A stretch of DNA of 64,000 bases from Paenibacillus woosongensis (GCF_009725165.1 NZ_WNZW01000005.1:1-64000); one strand, 5' to 3'. Counted from the first letter of the stretch, positions 43,720 to 53,174 are shown. The notes: generated by a model not told the origin, from the letters alone. Program-made: numbers and translations.

Positions 43720-44316
43720 ATGAACATGACCTCATTTCTGATTTACTGTGTTATCGTGACGTTTACGCCCGGGCCAACCAATATTCTTATCCTGGCTGCG
43801 GTTAATCACTATGGGACGAGAAAAACGATAAAATATATCGCCGGGGCCTCCCTCGCTTTTTTCCTGCTAGTTGCGGCGTCTGTTATACTGAACCATGTGC
43901 TGGCAGCGAGCTTGCCGCCATTTTTGTCCGTGGTGCGGGTGGTCGGAAGCATATTTATGCTCTATCTCGCTTACCAGATATATAGAATGGATGTATCCAA
44001 GGAATCAGCTGGGCAGGCCATAACATTTGCCTCCGGCTTCGCGATGCAGTTCGCCAACCCGAAGGTCGTCCTGTTTACGCTGACCGTGATTCCGGCTTAC
44101 GTAATGCCTTATTACACGTCGAGGCTGATGTTGTCTATTTTTGTCGTGATCGTATCGCTCATCGGTTTAGCAGCTTATGTCACCTGGGCGGTATTCGGTA
44201 CTCTTTTCAGAAAATTTATGCAAAAATATCAGAAGGCAGCGAACATTATTACGGCTTTATTTCTAGTTTACTCCGCTTTCCTGGTGTCTGGGATCGCTGA
44301 GTTTGCAAAGGGGTGA
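43720..44316 (+). CDS. LysE-family amino acid exporter
   Basis: This encodes 198 residues from ATG 43720, preceded by GGAGCTAAGGAG; longer in-frame starts lack a site. The N terminus FTPGPTNILILAAVNHYG is the LysE/RhtB signature and there are about six membrane segments, with FAMQFANPKVVLFTL in the middle. It exports amino acids or related metabolites. Its stop overlaps the start region of an AraC regulator that probably controls it. Confidence 0.87.
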   Translation: MNMTSFLIYCVIVTFTPGPTNILILAAVNHYGTRKTIKYIAGASLAFFLLVAASVILNHVLAASLPPFLSVVRVVGSIFMLYLAYQIYRMDVSKESAGQAITFASGFAMQFANPKVVLFTLTVIPAYVMPYYTSRLMLSIFVVIVSLIGLAAYVTWAVFGTLFRKFMQKYQKAANIITALFLVYSAFLVSGIAEFAKG

Positions 44317-45113
44317 AGGAAGTGGAACGGTTCATATACAGGCAATCGGCAGGGATCACCGTATTATCGGCCAGCATTGCCGATTTTCAATATAAGAAGC
44401 ATAGCCATGAGGAGTATGCCCTTGGCGTCACCTTGCGCGGCATTCAGGAATACCATCTGGACGGCAGCCTGCAATCCTCTCACCGGAACGGCGTGATGCT
44501 GTTCAACCCGGAGCAGAATCATGATGGGCGGTCACAGGAAAGATCGGGGATTGATTATGTGATGGTCTATATTCATCCCAAGCTTTTTCTGGACATGCTG
44601 GGACAAAGGGAGGTTGTCCTGTTCGATAAACCGATCGTGTATCATGCCGGATTGCGCCAAAGCATTCTGAATTTGACGAACGCGATTTTTAGCGGCAGGC
44701 CGGAGGCGCTTTGCCATGAATTGCTGCTGGGGCTGGCAGGTCATTTTTCCGAGGTGGAGATGCGGACGGCGGACCGTCAGGATCAGGCGTTTGCCCGTAA
44801 GGCTAAGGAAGTGATTCAGGGTAATGTGACTCAGGTATTGAAGCTGGATGACGTCAGCATGTTGTTTGGAATGTCGAAATATCAGTTCATCCGCGCGTTC
44901 AAGGCGAATACGGGAACATCACCGTATCAATATTATTTGAACTGCAAGGTAGAACGCGCCAAGCAGTTAATTGAGAAGAGCAAGGATATTTACTTGGCGG
45001 TAAGCGAGTGCGGATTCGTGGATTTAGCCCATTTGAACAGGCACTTCAAGAATATTTACGGGACGACAGCCTTCGAATATATGTCGCATTTGGCCGCCCA
45101 TAATTTGGATTGA
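44313..45113 (+). CDS. AraC-family regulator with N-terminal cupin, partner of LysE
   Basis: This encodes 266 residues from GTG 44313 overlapping the exporter stop by 4 bp; GTG 44322 with GTGAAGGA upstream is an alternative. The N-terminal cupin (KKHSHEEYALGVTLRG, LFNPEQNHDG) senses a ligand, and the C-terminal half has two helix-turn-helices (LKLDDVSMLFGMSKYQFIRAFK and IYLAVSECGFVDLAHLNRHFK). Such LysE-plus-AraC pairs are common and suggest export controlled by the exported compound. Confidence 0.88.
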   Translation: MKEVERFIYRQSAGITVLSASIADFQYKKHSHEEYALGVTLRGIQEYHLDGSLQSSHRNGVMLFNPEQNHDGRSQERSGIDYVMVYIHPKLFLDMLGQREVVLFDKPIVYHAGLRQSILNLTNAIFSGRPEALCHELLLGLAGHFSEVEMRTADRQDQAFARKAKEVIQGNVTQVLKLDDVSMLFGMSKYQFIRAFKANTGTSPYQYYLNCKVERAKQLIEKSKDIYLAVSECGFVDLAHLNRHFKNIYGTTAFEYMSHLAAHNLD

Positions 45114-45198
45114 CAGCATAAAGCACCCAAGGATATAGTGATAACGAAAAAAAGTTTGCAGGCAATCCGGATGATTGCCGGCCCTAAGGAAGGTGCTT

Positions 45199-46092
45199 AT
45201 GAAAACTCATGCCTCTGTAGCAGGCAAGATTGCATTAAGCTTCGTCATGGTCATGGTTGTTATGATTATCGTCTCTTTTATTTTTGCAGCCATAGGCGTG
45301 GCTAGAGGGATGAACCTGGCTGAGCTGGAGGCTTCGATCGGGGAGAGCCTGCTGGTCCAGTATTTGCAAATGATTTTGTTTATAGCGAGCTCTTATGCGA
45401 TGTATGCGTTCTTTGAACGGAAGAAGGGATGGGCGATCGGGCTCAGGCAGCGGCGGGGAGCAGCGTATGCTCTGCATGGCGCCGTGGCTGGCATCATTCT
45501 TATTTCAGCCTCTGCTGTTTTGGTTTGGGCTTTCGGCGGGGTTTCCTGGCAATTGGCCGAATGGGATCAAGAAATGCTGGTTCCTATGCTTAAGGGAGTT
45601 CTCCTGTTCGTTGGCGTCGCGGTATCCGAGGAAATATACTCTCGCGGATATGTTCAGGGACTGCTGCGCCATCATTACGGAAGCACGACTGCCATCGTAG
45701 TGAGCTCTATTCTGTTTGCACTTCTACATAGCCTTAATCCGGGCATGTTCAGCTCGCCGCTGCCGGTCATCAACTTGATCATGGCTGGCGTCATTATGGC
45801 GGTGGCTCGCGAGGTTACCGGAGGATTGTGGTGGCCGATTGGCCTGCACTTGACCTGGAACTATTTTCAGGGCTACATATATGGCTTCAATGTCTCGGGG
45901 ACGACGCGGGATTACTCTTTGCTTCGTACGGTTGACCAAGGTCCGGCCTGGCTGTCGGGAGGGGGCTTTGGCCTAGAGGGAAGCGCGCTGTCTATTGTTC
46001 TACTGGTCCTCGGCACCATTGCTGTGTACATGATGTATAGAAACAAAAATAAGAAAATTGACGCGGATTCCGTATCTTCGTTGTTGAAATAA
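45199..46092 (+). CDS. CPBP-family intramembrane metalloprotease
   Basis: This encodes 297 residues from ATG 45199 with AAGGAAGGTGC upstream. About eight membrane segments. Catalytic motifs: SEEIYSRGY (EExxxR), SILFALLHSLNPG (FxxxH) and GLHLTWNY (HxxxN/B). The family (Rce1-like) cleaves proteins inside the membrane or supports bacteriocin immunity in Gram-positives. Substrate unknown; it stands alone. Confidence 0.85.
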   Translation: MKTHASVAGKIALSFVMVMVVMIIVSFIFAAIGVARGMNLAELEASIGESLLVQYLQMILFIASSYAMYAFFERKKGWAIGLRQRRGAAYALHGAVAGIILISASAVLVWAFGGVSWQLAEWDQEMLVPMLKGVLLFVGVAVSEEIYSRGYVQGLLRHHYGSTTAIVVSSILFALLHSLNPGMFSSPLPVINLIMAGVIMAVAREVTGGLWWPIGLHLTWNYFQGYIYGFNVSGTTRDYSLLRTVDQGPAWLSGGGFGLEGSALSIVLLVLGTIAVYMMYRNKNKKIDADSVSSLLK

Positions 46093-46136
46093 GTTCTGCT
46101 TATATTGGCGGAGGGAAGCGTAGAAGGCATACCTTA

Positions 46137-46171
46137 AACCAGCCCTGTTTCATAATGAAACAGGGCTGGTT
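46137..46171. terminator. Long perfect hairpin after the CPBP gene
   Basis: The arms AACCAGCCCTGTTTCAT and ATGAAACAGGGCTGGTT are fully complementary over 17 bases with almost no loop. No T tract follows on either strand, so it may be a terminator of unusual type, a processing site or a remnant of a small mobile palindrome. Confidence 0.5.
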
Positions 46172-46253
46172 GACGCCTGGATTTCTTGTCCGCGCTTAAC
46201 CCTTCGGTTATAGTGGAGTATAGACAAATACGGTTAGATGAAAGAGGAAGATC

Positions 46254-47231
46254 ATGGCAACGATTCATGATGTAGCACTAAGGGCGGGGGTATCGGTAAC
46301 GACGGTATCCCGCGTGATGAATAACAGGGGATATATTAGCGAAACTACCCGCAGCAAGGTATTTGCCGCCATGGACGAGCTGGGATACCAGCCGAATGAG
46401 ATCGCACGCTCCTTGCTTCGCAAGCAGTCGAATATTCTAGGCCTGATTGTGCCCAGCGTATCTCATCCGTTCTTTAGCGAATTAGCGGATCGCATAGAAT
46501 ATTACGCCTATCTGAAGGGCTATAAAGTGCTGCTGTGCAATTCTCAGCTTGACCCCGTCAAGGAACGGGACTATATTGAAATGCTGCGCCGCAATCGGGT
46601 GGACGGAATCATTATGGGAAGCCATACGCTGGAGGTTGATGAATACCGCAATCTCCGCTCGCCGATCGTTACGTTTGACCGCCAGATCGGGGAGGATATT
46701 CCTTACATCAGCTCGGATAACTATGAAGGAGGCAGGCTGGCGACAGAAAGGCTCATCAGTCAGGGCTGCCGCAAGATTGCCCACATATGCGGTAATTTGC
46801 AGCTCGATCTGCTGGCAAATCGCAGGACGGATGCATTTAGGGATGCTGTTAAGCGGCACGGTGTGGAGCATCTTATTATCCAGACGGATATGAACGTATT
46901 TGACCAAGCAAGATATGAGCAGCTGCTGCGGGAGCTGTTAACCGCCAATCCCGAGATTGATGGAATTTTCGCGACAAGCGACATTATTGGGGCATTCGCG
47001 ATAAAAGAATGCGAATTTGCAGGCAAACGAGTACCAGAGGATGTCAAAATTATCGGCTACGACGATGTGAACGCAGCCCGCTGGTTCACGCCGGAGCTGA
47101 CTACGATCCGTCAGCCGATTGACGAGTTCGGAAGGATGGCGGTAGAAGTTCTTAGCAAGCAGGTAGAAGGAGAGCCAGTGGAGATCGCCACTTCACTGCC
47201 CGTGGAATTAATTGTGCGGGGAACAGCATAA
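46254..47231 (+). CDS. LacI-family repressor of the fructan/sucrose operon
   Basis: This encodes 325 residues. The helix-turn-helix TIHDVALRAGVSVTTVSRVMNNRGYIS starts at residue 3, then a sugar-binding domain (NILGLIVPSVSHPFFSELADRIEYY, FDRQIGEDIPYISSDNYEGG, GYDDVNAARWFTPELTTIRQP). AAAGAGGAAG precedes the ATG. It is followed by a separate promoter with an operator-like palindrome and the importer operon, so it is probably the local repressor, released by a sugar or sugar phosphate. Confidence 0.88.
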   Translation: MATIHDVALRAGVSVTTVSRVMNNRGYISETTRSKVFAAMDELGYQPNEIARSLLRKQSNILGLIVPSVSHPFFSELADRIEYYAYLKGYKVLLCNSQLDPVKERDYIEMLRRNRVDGIIMGSHTLEVDEYRNLRSPIVTFDRQIGEDIPYISSDNYEGGRLATERLISQGCRKIAHICGNLQLDLLANRRTDAFRDAVKRHGVEHLIIQTDMNVFDQARYEQLLRELLTANPEIDGIFATSDIIGAFAIKECEFAGKRVPEDVKIIGYDDVNAARWFTPELTTIRQPIDEFGRMAVEVLSKQVEGEPVEIATSLPVELIVRGTA

Positions 47232-47355
47232 TATTGGATTAAATTAACGCGTTCATTTGGCATCATCAAATGGATGCGTTTTTTTGTGGCATCATCATCA
47301 CGAACGGACCATTCGACAAAATAGGATCAATTTCTATAAAAATTATGTCAAACGA

Positions 47356-47407
47356 TTGACATATGTTAAAGGTTTGACATACAATCTTAATTGCAAGCAT
47401 GCTGCAA
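47356..47407 (+). promoter_or_regulatory. Promoter and operator of the fructan importer operon
   Basis: TTGACA (47356-47361) and TACAAT (47380-47385) are 18 bases apart. TTGCAAGCATGCTGCAA at 47391-47407, with the perfect inner palindrome AGCATGCT, covers the expected start site, an ideal place for LacI-type repression. Confidence 0.75.
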
Positions 47408-47420
47408 GCGATTACATTAC

Positions 47421-47443
47421 GGCAAGTGATTCAAACGCTTGCC
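47421..47443 (+). promoter_or_regulatory. Second inverted repeat in the fructan operon leader
   Basis: GGCAAG and CTTGCC flank 11 bases that contain TTCAAACGCTTG, which partly resembles a cre site. It could be a second operator for the local repressor or a CcpA site. Confidence 0.45.
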
Positions 47444-47497
47444 ACACCAAATTATGAACCATTGGTTGCCAGTAACTTAATTAACGGGGGGAAAGCA

Positions 47498-48832
47498 ATG
47501 AAACGATTGAATGGGTTGAGCGTGGCAGTAATTTTTGTACTTTTGGCGATGATTGTGTCGGCCTGTGGGGGAAGCGGCGGCAATTCCGTCAGTAGTGAGG
47601 CAGGCAGTAACGGAGCTAACGCGTCGGGCAAAGCCGTTAAAATCTCTCTGCTGAACTCAAAAGGTGAAATTCAAACTCAGCTTGAAGAAGCAGCGAAGGC
47701 GTTCCACGAGGATAATCCGGATATCACCCTGGAAATCATGGCTGCTCCGGCAGGCACCTCTCCATTCGAGCGGGCTTCCACTTTGTATGCCTCGGGAAAT
47801 CCGCCAACGATGATGATGCTCGATACAGGGGATGTAGAGAAGTTCAAGGATCGGATTCTTGATTTGAGCGAGGAGAAGTGGAATGCGGATGCCGTCGAGA
47901 ATGCGACGAACCTGACGACATTCGACGGCAATAATTATGGTTTCCCGCTAGCGATTGAAGGGTATGGCTTCATTTACAACAAAGCTGTTCTTGATGAAGC
48001 GGCAGGCGGCAGCTTCGATCCGTCTACGATTAAGACCAGAGATGATCTGGAAAATTTGTTTAAGCAGATTGAAGCGTCCGGCAAAAAGGCGCTGATCATC
48101 TCTCCAATGGATTGGTCGCTCGGCGCCCACTTCCTGCCCTTGGCTTATGCCGGACAGAACAAGGACATGGCCGAAGTAAACAAATTCATGGATTCACTAA
48201 AGGCCGGCACAGAAGACTTATCGGGTAATGCCGTGCTGAATGGCCTGCTGGATACATTCGATATGATGAAACAATACAATATCGACAAGAAGTCTCCATT
48301 AGCAGGTGTATATGAGCGCGGCCCTGAAGTGCTCGGCAAAGGCGAGGTAGGCATTTGGTTCCAAGGCAACTGGGCATGGCCGCAAATTCAAGATTTCGAC
48401 ACCGCAAGCGGAGCTTACGGCTTCCTGCCGGTACCGATCAGCAACAACCAGGAAGATTACGGCAACCAGGAAATTTCATCAGCGGTTTCCAAGCGGATCA
48501 TTGTAGATAAAGAGAAGAGTACGCCTGAACAGCAGGAAGCGGCGAAGAAATTCCTGAATTGGATCGTATACGAGGAGAAAGGCCAGGACTTCCTGGTTAA
48601 CCAAGCAAGCATTATTCCAGCGTTTAAGAATATCACGATTCCAGCCGCTGATCCGCTCGGCCAGTCTATTCAGGACTATATTGCCAGAGGCAAATCCCAA
48701 GAGTCCATGAGTACTCTTCCCGCGGATCACTGGGCCAAGGTCGGCGCTTCGATGCAGAAATATTTAAACAATTCCGGGGATCGGGCTACATTGATTAAGG
48801 AAATCGAAGAGTATTGGACAAGCGTGAAGTAA
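47498..48832 (+). CDS. Solute-binding lipoprotein of the fructan/sucrose importer
   Basis: This encodes 444 residues from ATG 47498 with GGGGGGAAAG upstream; an in-frame ATG at 47399 would place the signal peptide 33 residues in. The lipobox is IVSAC-GGSGG. The body is family 1 (MsmE-like): DNPDITLEIMAAP, YGFPLAIEGYGFIYNKAV, GEVGIWFQGNWAWPQI. It delivers its sugar to the next two permeases. The operon contents (GH32 and fructokinase) point to sucrose or fructo-oligosaccharides. Confidence 0.9.
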   Translation: MKRLNGLSVAVIFVLLAMIVSACGGSGGNSVSSEAGSNGANASGKAVKISLLNSKGEIQTQLEEAAKAFHEDNPDITLEIMAAPAGTSPFERASTLYASGNPPTMMMLDTGDVEKFKDRILDLSEEKWNADAVENATNLTTFDGNNYGFPLAIEGYGFIYNKAVLDEAAGGSFDPSTIKTRDDLENLFKQIEASGKKALIISPMDWSLGAHFLPLAYAGQNKDMAEVNKFMDSLKAGTEDLSGNAVLNGLLDTFDMMKQYNIDKKSPLAGVYERGPEVLGKGEVGIWFQGNWAWPQIQDFDTASGAYGFLPVPISNNQEDYGNQEISSAVSKRIIVDKEKSTPEQQEAAKKFLNWIVYEEKGQDFLVNQASIIPAFKNITIPAADPLGQSIQDYIARGKSQESMSTLPADHWAKVGASMQKYLNNSGDRATLIKEIEEYWTSVK

Positions 48833-48859
48833 TCTAATTACATCAGATGACAAGATGAT

Positions 48860-48904
48860 AGTGATGGGTAAGAGCACATGCACCCGTGTATCTTATCCAT
48901 CGCT
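48860..48904 (+). other. Intercistronic hairpin between binding protein and permease genes
   Basis: AGTGATGGGTAAGA pairs with TCTTATCCATCGCT over 14 positions, two of them G-U, around a 17-base loop. There is no adequate T tract. It matches in place the hairpin at 15420-15458 in the sulfoglycan operon. Confidence 0.65.
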
Positions 48905-48938
48905 TTCTTCACAATGACAGAGGAAAAGAGGAATCGTT

Positions 48939-49823
48939 ATGATCAAAGAAAAGGAATGGTGGCCACGGCTTCGGACGAGATTGCTGTTTACCGGTCCGAC
49001 CTTATTCGCTTTTCTTACCGTAATGATCGTTCCATTTATTTATGGTATTTATCTGACTTTCACGAATTGGGACGGCATCGCGACGACACATACGCTAGTA
49101 GGGTTCGAGAATTATGGAAAAGTGTTTCAAGACGAGGTCTTCTGGAAGTCCTTCGGATTGACGCTGAAATATGTATTGTTTACCGTCATCCTGGTCAACG
49201 CCGTTGCCTTTCTATTAGCCTTCGGACTAACGAGAGGATTGAAAGGCCAGAATATATTCCGGGCCGGGTTCTTCATACCTAATCTGGTCGGCGGCATCGT
49301 ACTCGGTCTGATCTGGCAGTTTATTTTCTCAAATGTTCTGGTATTCATAGGAGAGAAGGCGGGAATTCCGCTATTCAGCACATCCTGGCTGGCTGACCCG
49401 CAGAAAGCCTTCTGGGCCCTCATCATTGTGACCATTTGGCAGTACGCCGGGTATATGATGGTCATTTATATCGCTGGGCTCATGAGCGTCCCTAACGATA
49501 TATTGGAGGCAGCGAGCATCGATGGCGCCAATGGCTGGACGAAGCTGCGGACGATGACTTTGCCGCTGATGGTTCCTTCGTTTATCGTTTGTATATTTTT
49601 GACGCTGCAGCGCGGCTTTATGGTCTATGACGTCAACCTGTCGCTGACGAAGGGCGGCCCCTTCAAGAGCACGGAAATGGTGTCAATGCATGTCTATGAG
49701 AAAGCGTTCCTCTCCCGTGATTACGGCCTAGGACAAGCGGAGGCGCTAGTGCTCTTCCTTCTGGTCGCAGTAATTACGCTGCTTCAGGTGTATTTTGGGA
49801 AGAAGATGGAGGTAGAGGCTTAA
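48939..49823 (+). CDS. Sugar ABC transporter permease (MsmF type)
   Basis: This encodes 294 residues with AAAGAGGAA before the ATG and six membrane segments. The EAA loop is LEAASIDGANGWTKLRTMTLPLM. It overlaps the next permease gene by one base (TAATG), so the two are translationally coupled. Confidence 0.9.
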   Translation: MIKEKEWWPRLRTRLLFTGPTLFAFLTVMIVPFIYGIYLTFTNWDGIATTHTLVGFENYGKVFQDEVFWKSFGLTLKYVLFTVILVNAVAFLLAFGLTRGLKGQNIFRAGFFIPNLVGGIVLGLIWQFIFSNVLVFIGEKAGIPLFSTSWLADPQKAFWALIIVTIWQYAGYMMVIYIAGLMSVPNDILEAASIDGANGWTKLRTMTLPLMVPSFIVCIFLTLQRGFMVYDVNLSLTKGGPFKSTEMVSMHVYEKAFLSRDYGLGQAEALVLFLLVAVITLLQVYFGKKMEVEA

Positions 49824-50656
49824 TGGACACGGCTCGTAAAGGATTCGCTGGAGTATGGCTGAAAACGGTTGGACTAACTCTAGTGCTTGCACTATTTATT
49901 TTTCCATTTATCTTTCTACTAATTAACTCGTTCAAGGCCAATACGGCGATTACCTCAAATCCGCTATCCCTGCCGCAGAGCCTGGATTGGACGAACTATC
50001 GCAATGCATTCGAGAAAATGAGTTATACCGCTTCGTTTATAAACTCGCTGACCGTAACGGTTCTAGGCGTAGCGTTAATTTCGCTGTTTGCCGCGATGAC
50101 GGCGCATTACTTCGTGCGCAATCAGACTAAATTTAATCAGTATACCTTTATGATGATGGTTGCTGCGATGATTATTCCCTTCCAGGCGATTATGATTCCA
50201 CTGGTCAAAATATATGGAACGCTAAACATGCTGGACAACAAGTGGGCTCTCATTTACATGTATTTAGGATTTGGAAGCCCGCTGGCGGTGTTCATCTATC
50301 ATGGATTCGTAAAGGGCGTACCTGCCGAATTGGAGGAGGCGGCTTTAATCGATGGCTGCACGCGCACGCAAACATTTTTTCGGATCGTATTCCCTGTGCT
50401 GGCGCCGACAACCGCAACCATTTCAATCTTGAACGTATTGTGGATCTGGAATGACTTTCTTCTGCCGTCCCTTATTCTTGTATCTCCGCATAATCGGACG
50501 CTCCCGCTGTCTACGTTCAGCTTCTATGGGACGTATTCCGTGGACTACGGGCCATTGATGGCCGGATTGGTGCTTACCATATTACCGGTCATGCTCGTCT
50601 ATCTATTCGCTCAGAGATATATCATTCAAGGGGTTATGCAGGGCTCTATTAAATAA
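49823..50656 (+). CDS. Sugar ABC transporter permease (MsmG type)
   Basis: This encodes 277 residues, six membrane segments, with the EAA loop EEAALIDGCTRTQTFFRIVFPVLAP and the C terminus YIIQGVMQGSIK. It pairs with the preceding permease. No ATPase gene follows, so a shared MsmX-type ATPase is expected. Confidence 0.9.
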   Translation: MDTARKGFAGVWLKTVGLTLVLALFIFPFIFLLINSFKANTAITSNPLSLPQSLDWTNYRNAFEKMSYTASFINSLTVTVLGVALISLFAAMTAHYFVRNQTKFNQYTFMMMVAAMIIPFQAIMIPLVKIYGTLNMLDNKWALIYMYLGFGSPLAVFIYHGFVKGVPAELEEAALIDGCTRTQTFFRIVFPVLAPTTATISILNVLWIWNDFLLPSLILVSPHNRTLPLSTFSFYGTYSVDYGPLMAGLVLTILPVMLVYLFAQRYIIQGVMQGSIK

Positions 50657-50677
50657 AGGATTTGTATGGGAGGAACT

Positions 50678-52159
50678 ATGACTACTCAGAGGATGTATAC
50701 GCTGAATGATGCTAACGAGTTCATTAGGGAATCAAAGCATCTGCTTAAGAACGATTACCGGTTGAACTACCACCTGATGGCCGAGTTCGGCTGGATGAAT
50801 GATCCGAATGGATTTATTCATTATAATGGGGAATACCACCTGTTCTATCAACATTATCCCTATAAACCGGTATGGGGACCGATGCATTGGGGCCATGCCG
50901 TCAGCCGGGATCTTGTAAACTGGAGGTATCTCCCTGTGGCGTTAGCACCGGATGAAGAATATGACCGTGACGGTTGTTTCTCCGGCAGCGCGATTGCCAA
51001 AGAGGGCAAGCTTGCTCTTCTGTATACGGGACATGTGGTGACCGGTCCGAACCAGGATCAGGACTATGAGCAGGTTCAGGCACTGGCGATCTCGGAGGAT
51101 GGGGTGAATTTCCGCAAATACGAAGGCAACCCGATCATCGGCCTTGATCAAATTCCGGAAGGAGTGAGCCGCAAGGACTTCCGCGATCCTAAGGTAATGG
51201 AGTACAATAAACAGTACTATATGGTTTTAGGCTCGAATGACGAACAGGGCAACGGGCTAGTACTGCTGTACCGTTCCAAGGACTTGCAGAACTGGACGTT
51301 TGTTAACATATTGGCCAAAAGCGACGGTACCTTCGGCGACAACTGGGAATGTCCGGACTTGTTCCTGCTGGGGGATAAGGCTATTCTGATGATGTCGCCG
51401 CAGCGCATGCCGGCGCAGGGCGAGCAATACAACAATCTTCATTCGAACATGTATATGGTGGGCGAATTTGACTCCGAAGCCGGGACCTTTGCGTTCGAGC
51501 GTTACGCTCAGGTCGATCATGGCTTCGACTTCTATGCGCCTCAGTCCACGGTGGATGACCGGGGAAGACGCATCGTGATCGGCTGGATGGATATGTGGGA
51601 GCAGGAAATGCCAACCCAGCAAGGCCATCATTGGGCAGGCGCAATGAGCTTGCCGCGTGTTGCGGAGCTGGACGGCGACCGCATTTTGTTCAGCCCCGTG
51701 GAAGAGATTGAGTCGAGGCGCAGCAACGCTTATGAGCAGGCGAATATTGAGCTGAGCGGGGAGAGGGAATTAGCGATCTCCGGCGACAGCTACGAGCTGC
51801 AAGTTGAGTTCGAAGCCGGGAACGCTAGGGAATTTGGCCTGAAGCTTCGAACAGATGAAGAAGGTCAAGAAGAGACGGTTATAGCTTATCAACAGGAAGA
51901 AGGCATGCTGCTGCTCGATCGGGAGCGGGCAGGCATCGGACCGGGCGGCCAGCGTAAAGCGGCTGTGCCTCTTCAGGAGGGTAAGCTGTCGCTGCGGATT
52001 TTCATGGATAAATCTTCTGTAGAGGTGTTCGCTGGCGACGGGGAAGTAGTTATGACGGCACGGATTTACCCCGGTGCGGATTCCCGGGGCATTAAGCTGT
52101 TCTCAGCAGGCGTGAGCAAAGTAACGATGCTGCAAAAGTGGGATATTCATCCGGTTTAG
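50678..52159 (+). CDS. GH32 beta-fructosidase (sucrose / fructo-oligosaccharide hydrolase)
   Basis: This encodes 493 residues from ATG 50678 with GGGAGGAACT upstream and no signal peptide. The nucleophile motif is WMNDPNGFIHY, the transition-state motif FRDPKVM, and the acid/base Glu lies in WECPDLFLL. A C-terminal beta-sandwich domain (about 370-493, SSVEVFAGDG) is complete. It hydrolyses imported sucrose or fructans, or their phosphates, in the cytosol, releasing fructose for the fructokinase encoded next. Confidence 0.92.
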   Translation: MTTQRMYTLNDANEFIRESKHLLKNDYRLNYHLMAEFGWMNDPNGFIHYNGEYHLFYQHYPYKPVWGPMHWGHAVSRDLVNWRYLPVALAPDEEYDRDGCFSGSAIAKEGKLALLYTGHVVTGPNQDQDYEQVQALAISEDGVNFRKYEGNPIIGLDQIPEGVSRKDFRDPKVMEYNKQYYMVLGSNDEQGNGLVLLYRSKDLQNWTFVNILAKSDGTFGDNWECPDLFLLGDKAILMMSPQRMPAQGEQYNNLHSNMYMVGEFDSEAGTFAFERYAQVDHGFDFYAPQSTVDDRGRRIVIGWMDMWEQEMPTQQGHHWAGAMSLPRVAELDGDRILFSPVEEIESRRSNAYEQANIELSGERELAISGDSYELQVEFEAGNAREFGLKLRTDEEGQEETVIAYQQEEGMLLLDRERAGIGPGGQRKAAVPLQEGKLSLRIFMDKSSVEVFAGDGEVVMTARIYPGADSRGIKLFSAGVSKVTMLQKWDIHPV

Positions 52160-52186
52160 AGTATGACATACAAGGAGGCGCTTGAA

Positions 52187-53167
52187 TTGGCGACAGTGTA
52201 TACGATTGGAGAAGCCTTAATCGACTTCATTCCTGACAGAAAGGGAGTGGAGCTGAAGCAAGTGGAGAGCTTCGCGAAGGCGGCGGGCGGAGCCCCGGCT
52301 AATGTGGCCTGCGCGGTAGCCAAGCTTGGCGGCAATGCTGCGTTTATCGGCAAGCTGGGAGCTGACGCCTTCGGCGACTTTCTCGTCGAGAAGCTGGCCG
52401 CTAGCGGCGTGGATGTATCGCGCGTGCTGCGCACGAGCGAAGCAAATACTGCGCTGGCCTTCGTCAGCCTTAAGGAGGACGGAGATCGGGACTTCTCCTT
52501 CTATCGCAATCCAAGCGCCGATATGCTGCTGCATGAGAACGAGATTGGCAGCGGCTGGTTCACGGCTGGAGACCTCCTTCACTTTTGTTCCGTCGATTTA
52601 ATCGAGGCTCCGGTGAAATATGCCCATCGAAAAGCGATTGAGCTGGCAAGGCAAGCGGGTGCGGTCATCAGCTTCGACCCTAATGTCAGGCTGCCCCTGT
52701 GGCCTGATCCGGAATTATGCCGCCGGGCCATTCATGAGTTTCTTCCGTTAAGCCATATTGTGAAGATCAGCGACGAGGAGCTGTCCTTCATCACCGGGCA
52801 TGAGGAGGAGAAAGAGGCGATCGCCTCGCTGTTCGCCGGGGATGTCCAGCATGTCATCTATACGCGCGGTGCAGCTGGCGCAACGTGGTTCTCGCGCAAT
52901 GGCCTAGAGGTGTCCGAGCCCGGCAATCTTGTGGAAGTCGCGGATACGACCGGAGCCGGCGATTCCTTCATCGGGGGTGTGCTGTATCAATTGCAGTCGG
53001 CACCGCACCCATTGAAGGAGTTGGGGCAGCTAAGCCGCGAACACATCGGGGAAGTGCTGAGGTTCGCCAACGCTGCCGCTGCCCTTACGGCAAGCCGTCC
53101 CGGAGCGATCGACGCGCTGCCAACGCTGCGGGAAGTCGATACGTTTCGATCCAGCGCGAGGAGATAA
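52187..53167 (+). CDS. PfkB-family fructokinase
   Basis: This encodes 326 residues from TTG 52187, which has AAGGAGG eight bases upstream; the ATG at 52163 has no site. The N-terminal TIGEALIDFIP, the sugar-binding GGAPANVACAVAKLG and the ATP-site signature DTTGAGDSFIGGVLY are intact. It makes fructose-6-phosphate from the fructose released by the GH32 enzyme. Last gene of the operon, ended by a strong terminator. Confidence 0.9.
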   Translation: MATVYTIGEALIDFIPDRKGVELKQVESFAKAAGGAPANVACAVAKLGGNAAFIGKLGADAFGDFLVEKLAASGVDVSRVLRTSEANTALAFVSLKEDGDRDFSFYRNPSADMLLHENEIGSGWFTAGDLLHFCSVDLIEAPVKYAHRKAIELARQAGAVISFDPNVRLPLWPDPELCRRAIHEFLPLSHIVKISDEELSFITGHEEEKEAIASLFAGDVQHVIYTRGAAGATWFSRNGLEVSEPGNLVEVADTTGAGDSFIGGVLYQLQSAPHPLKELGQLSREHIGEVLRFANAAAALTASRPGAIDALPTLREVDTFRSSARR

Positions 53168-53174
53168 CTAGACG

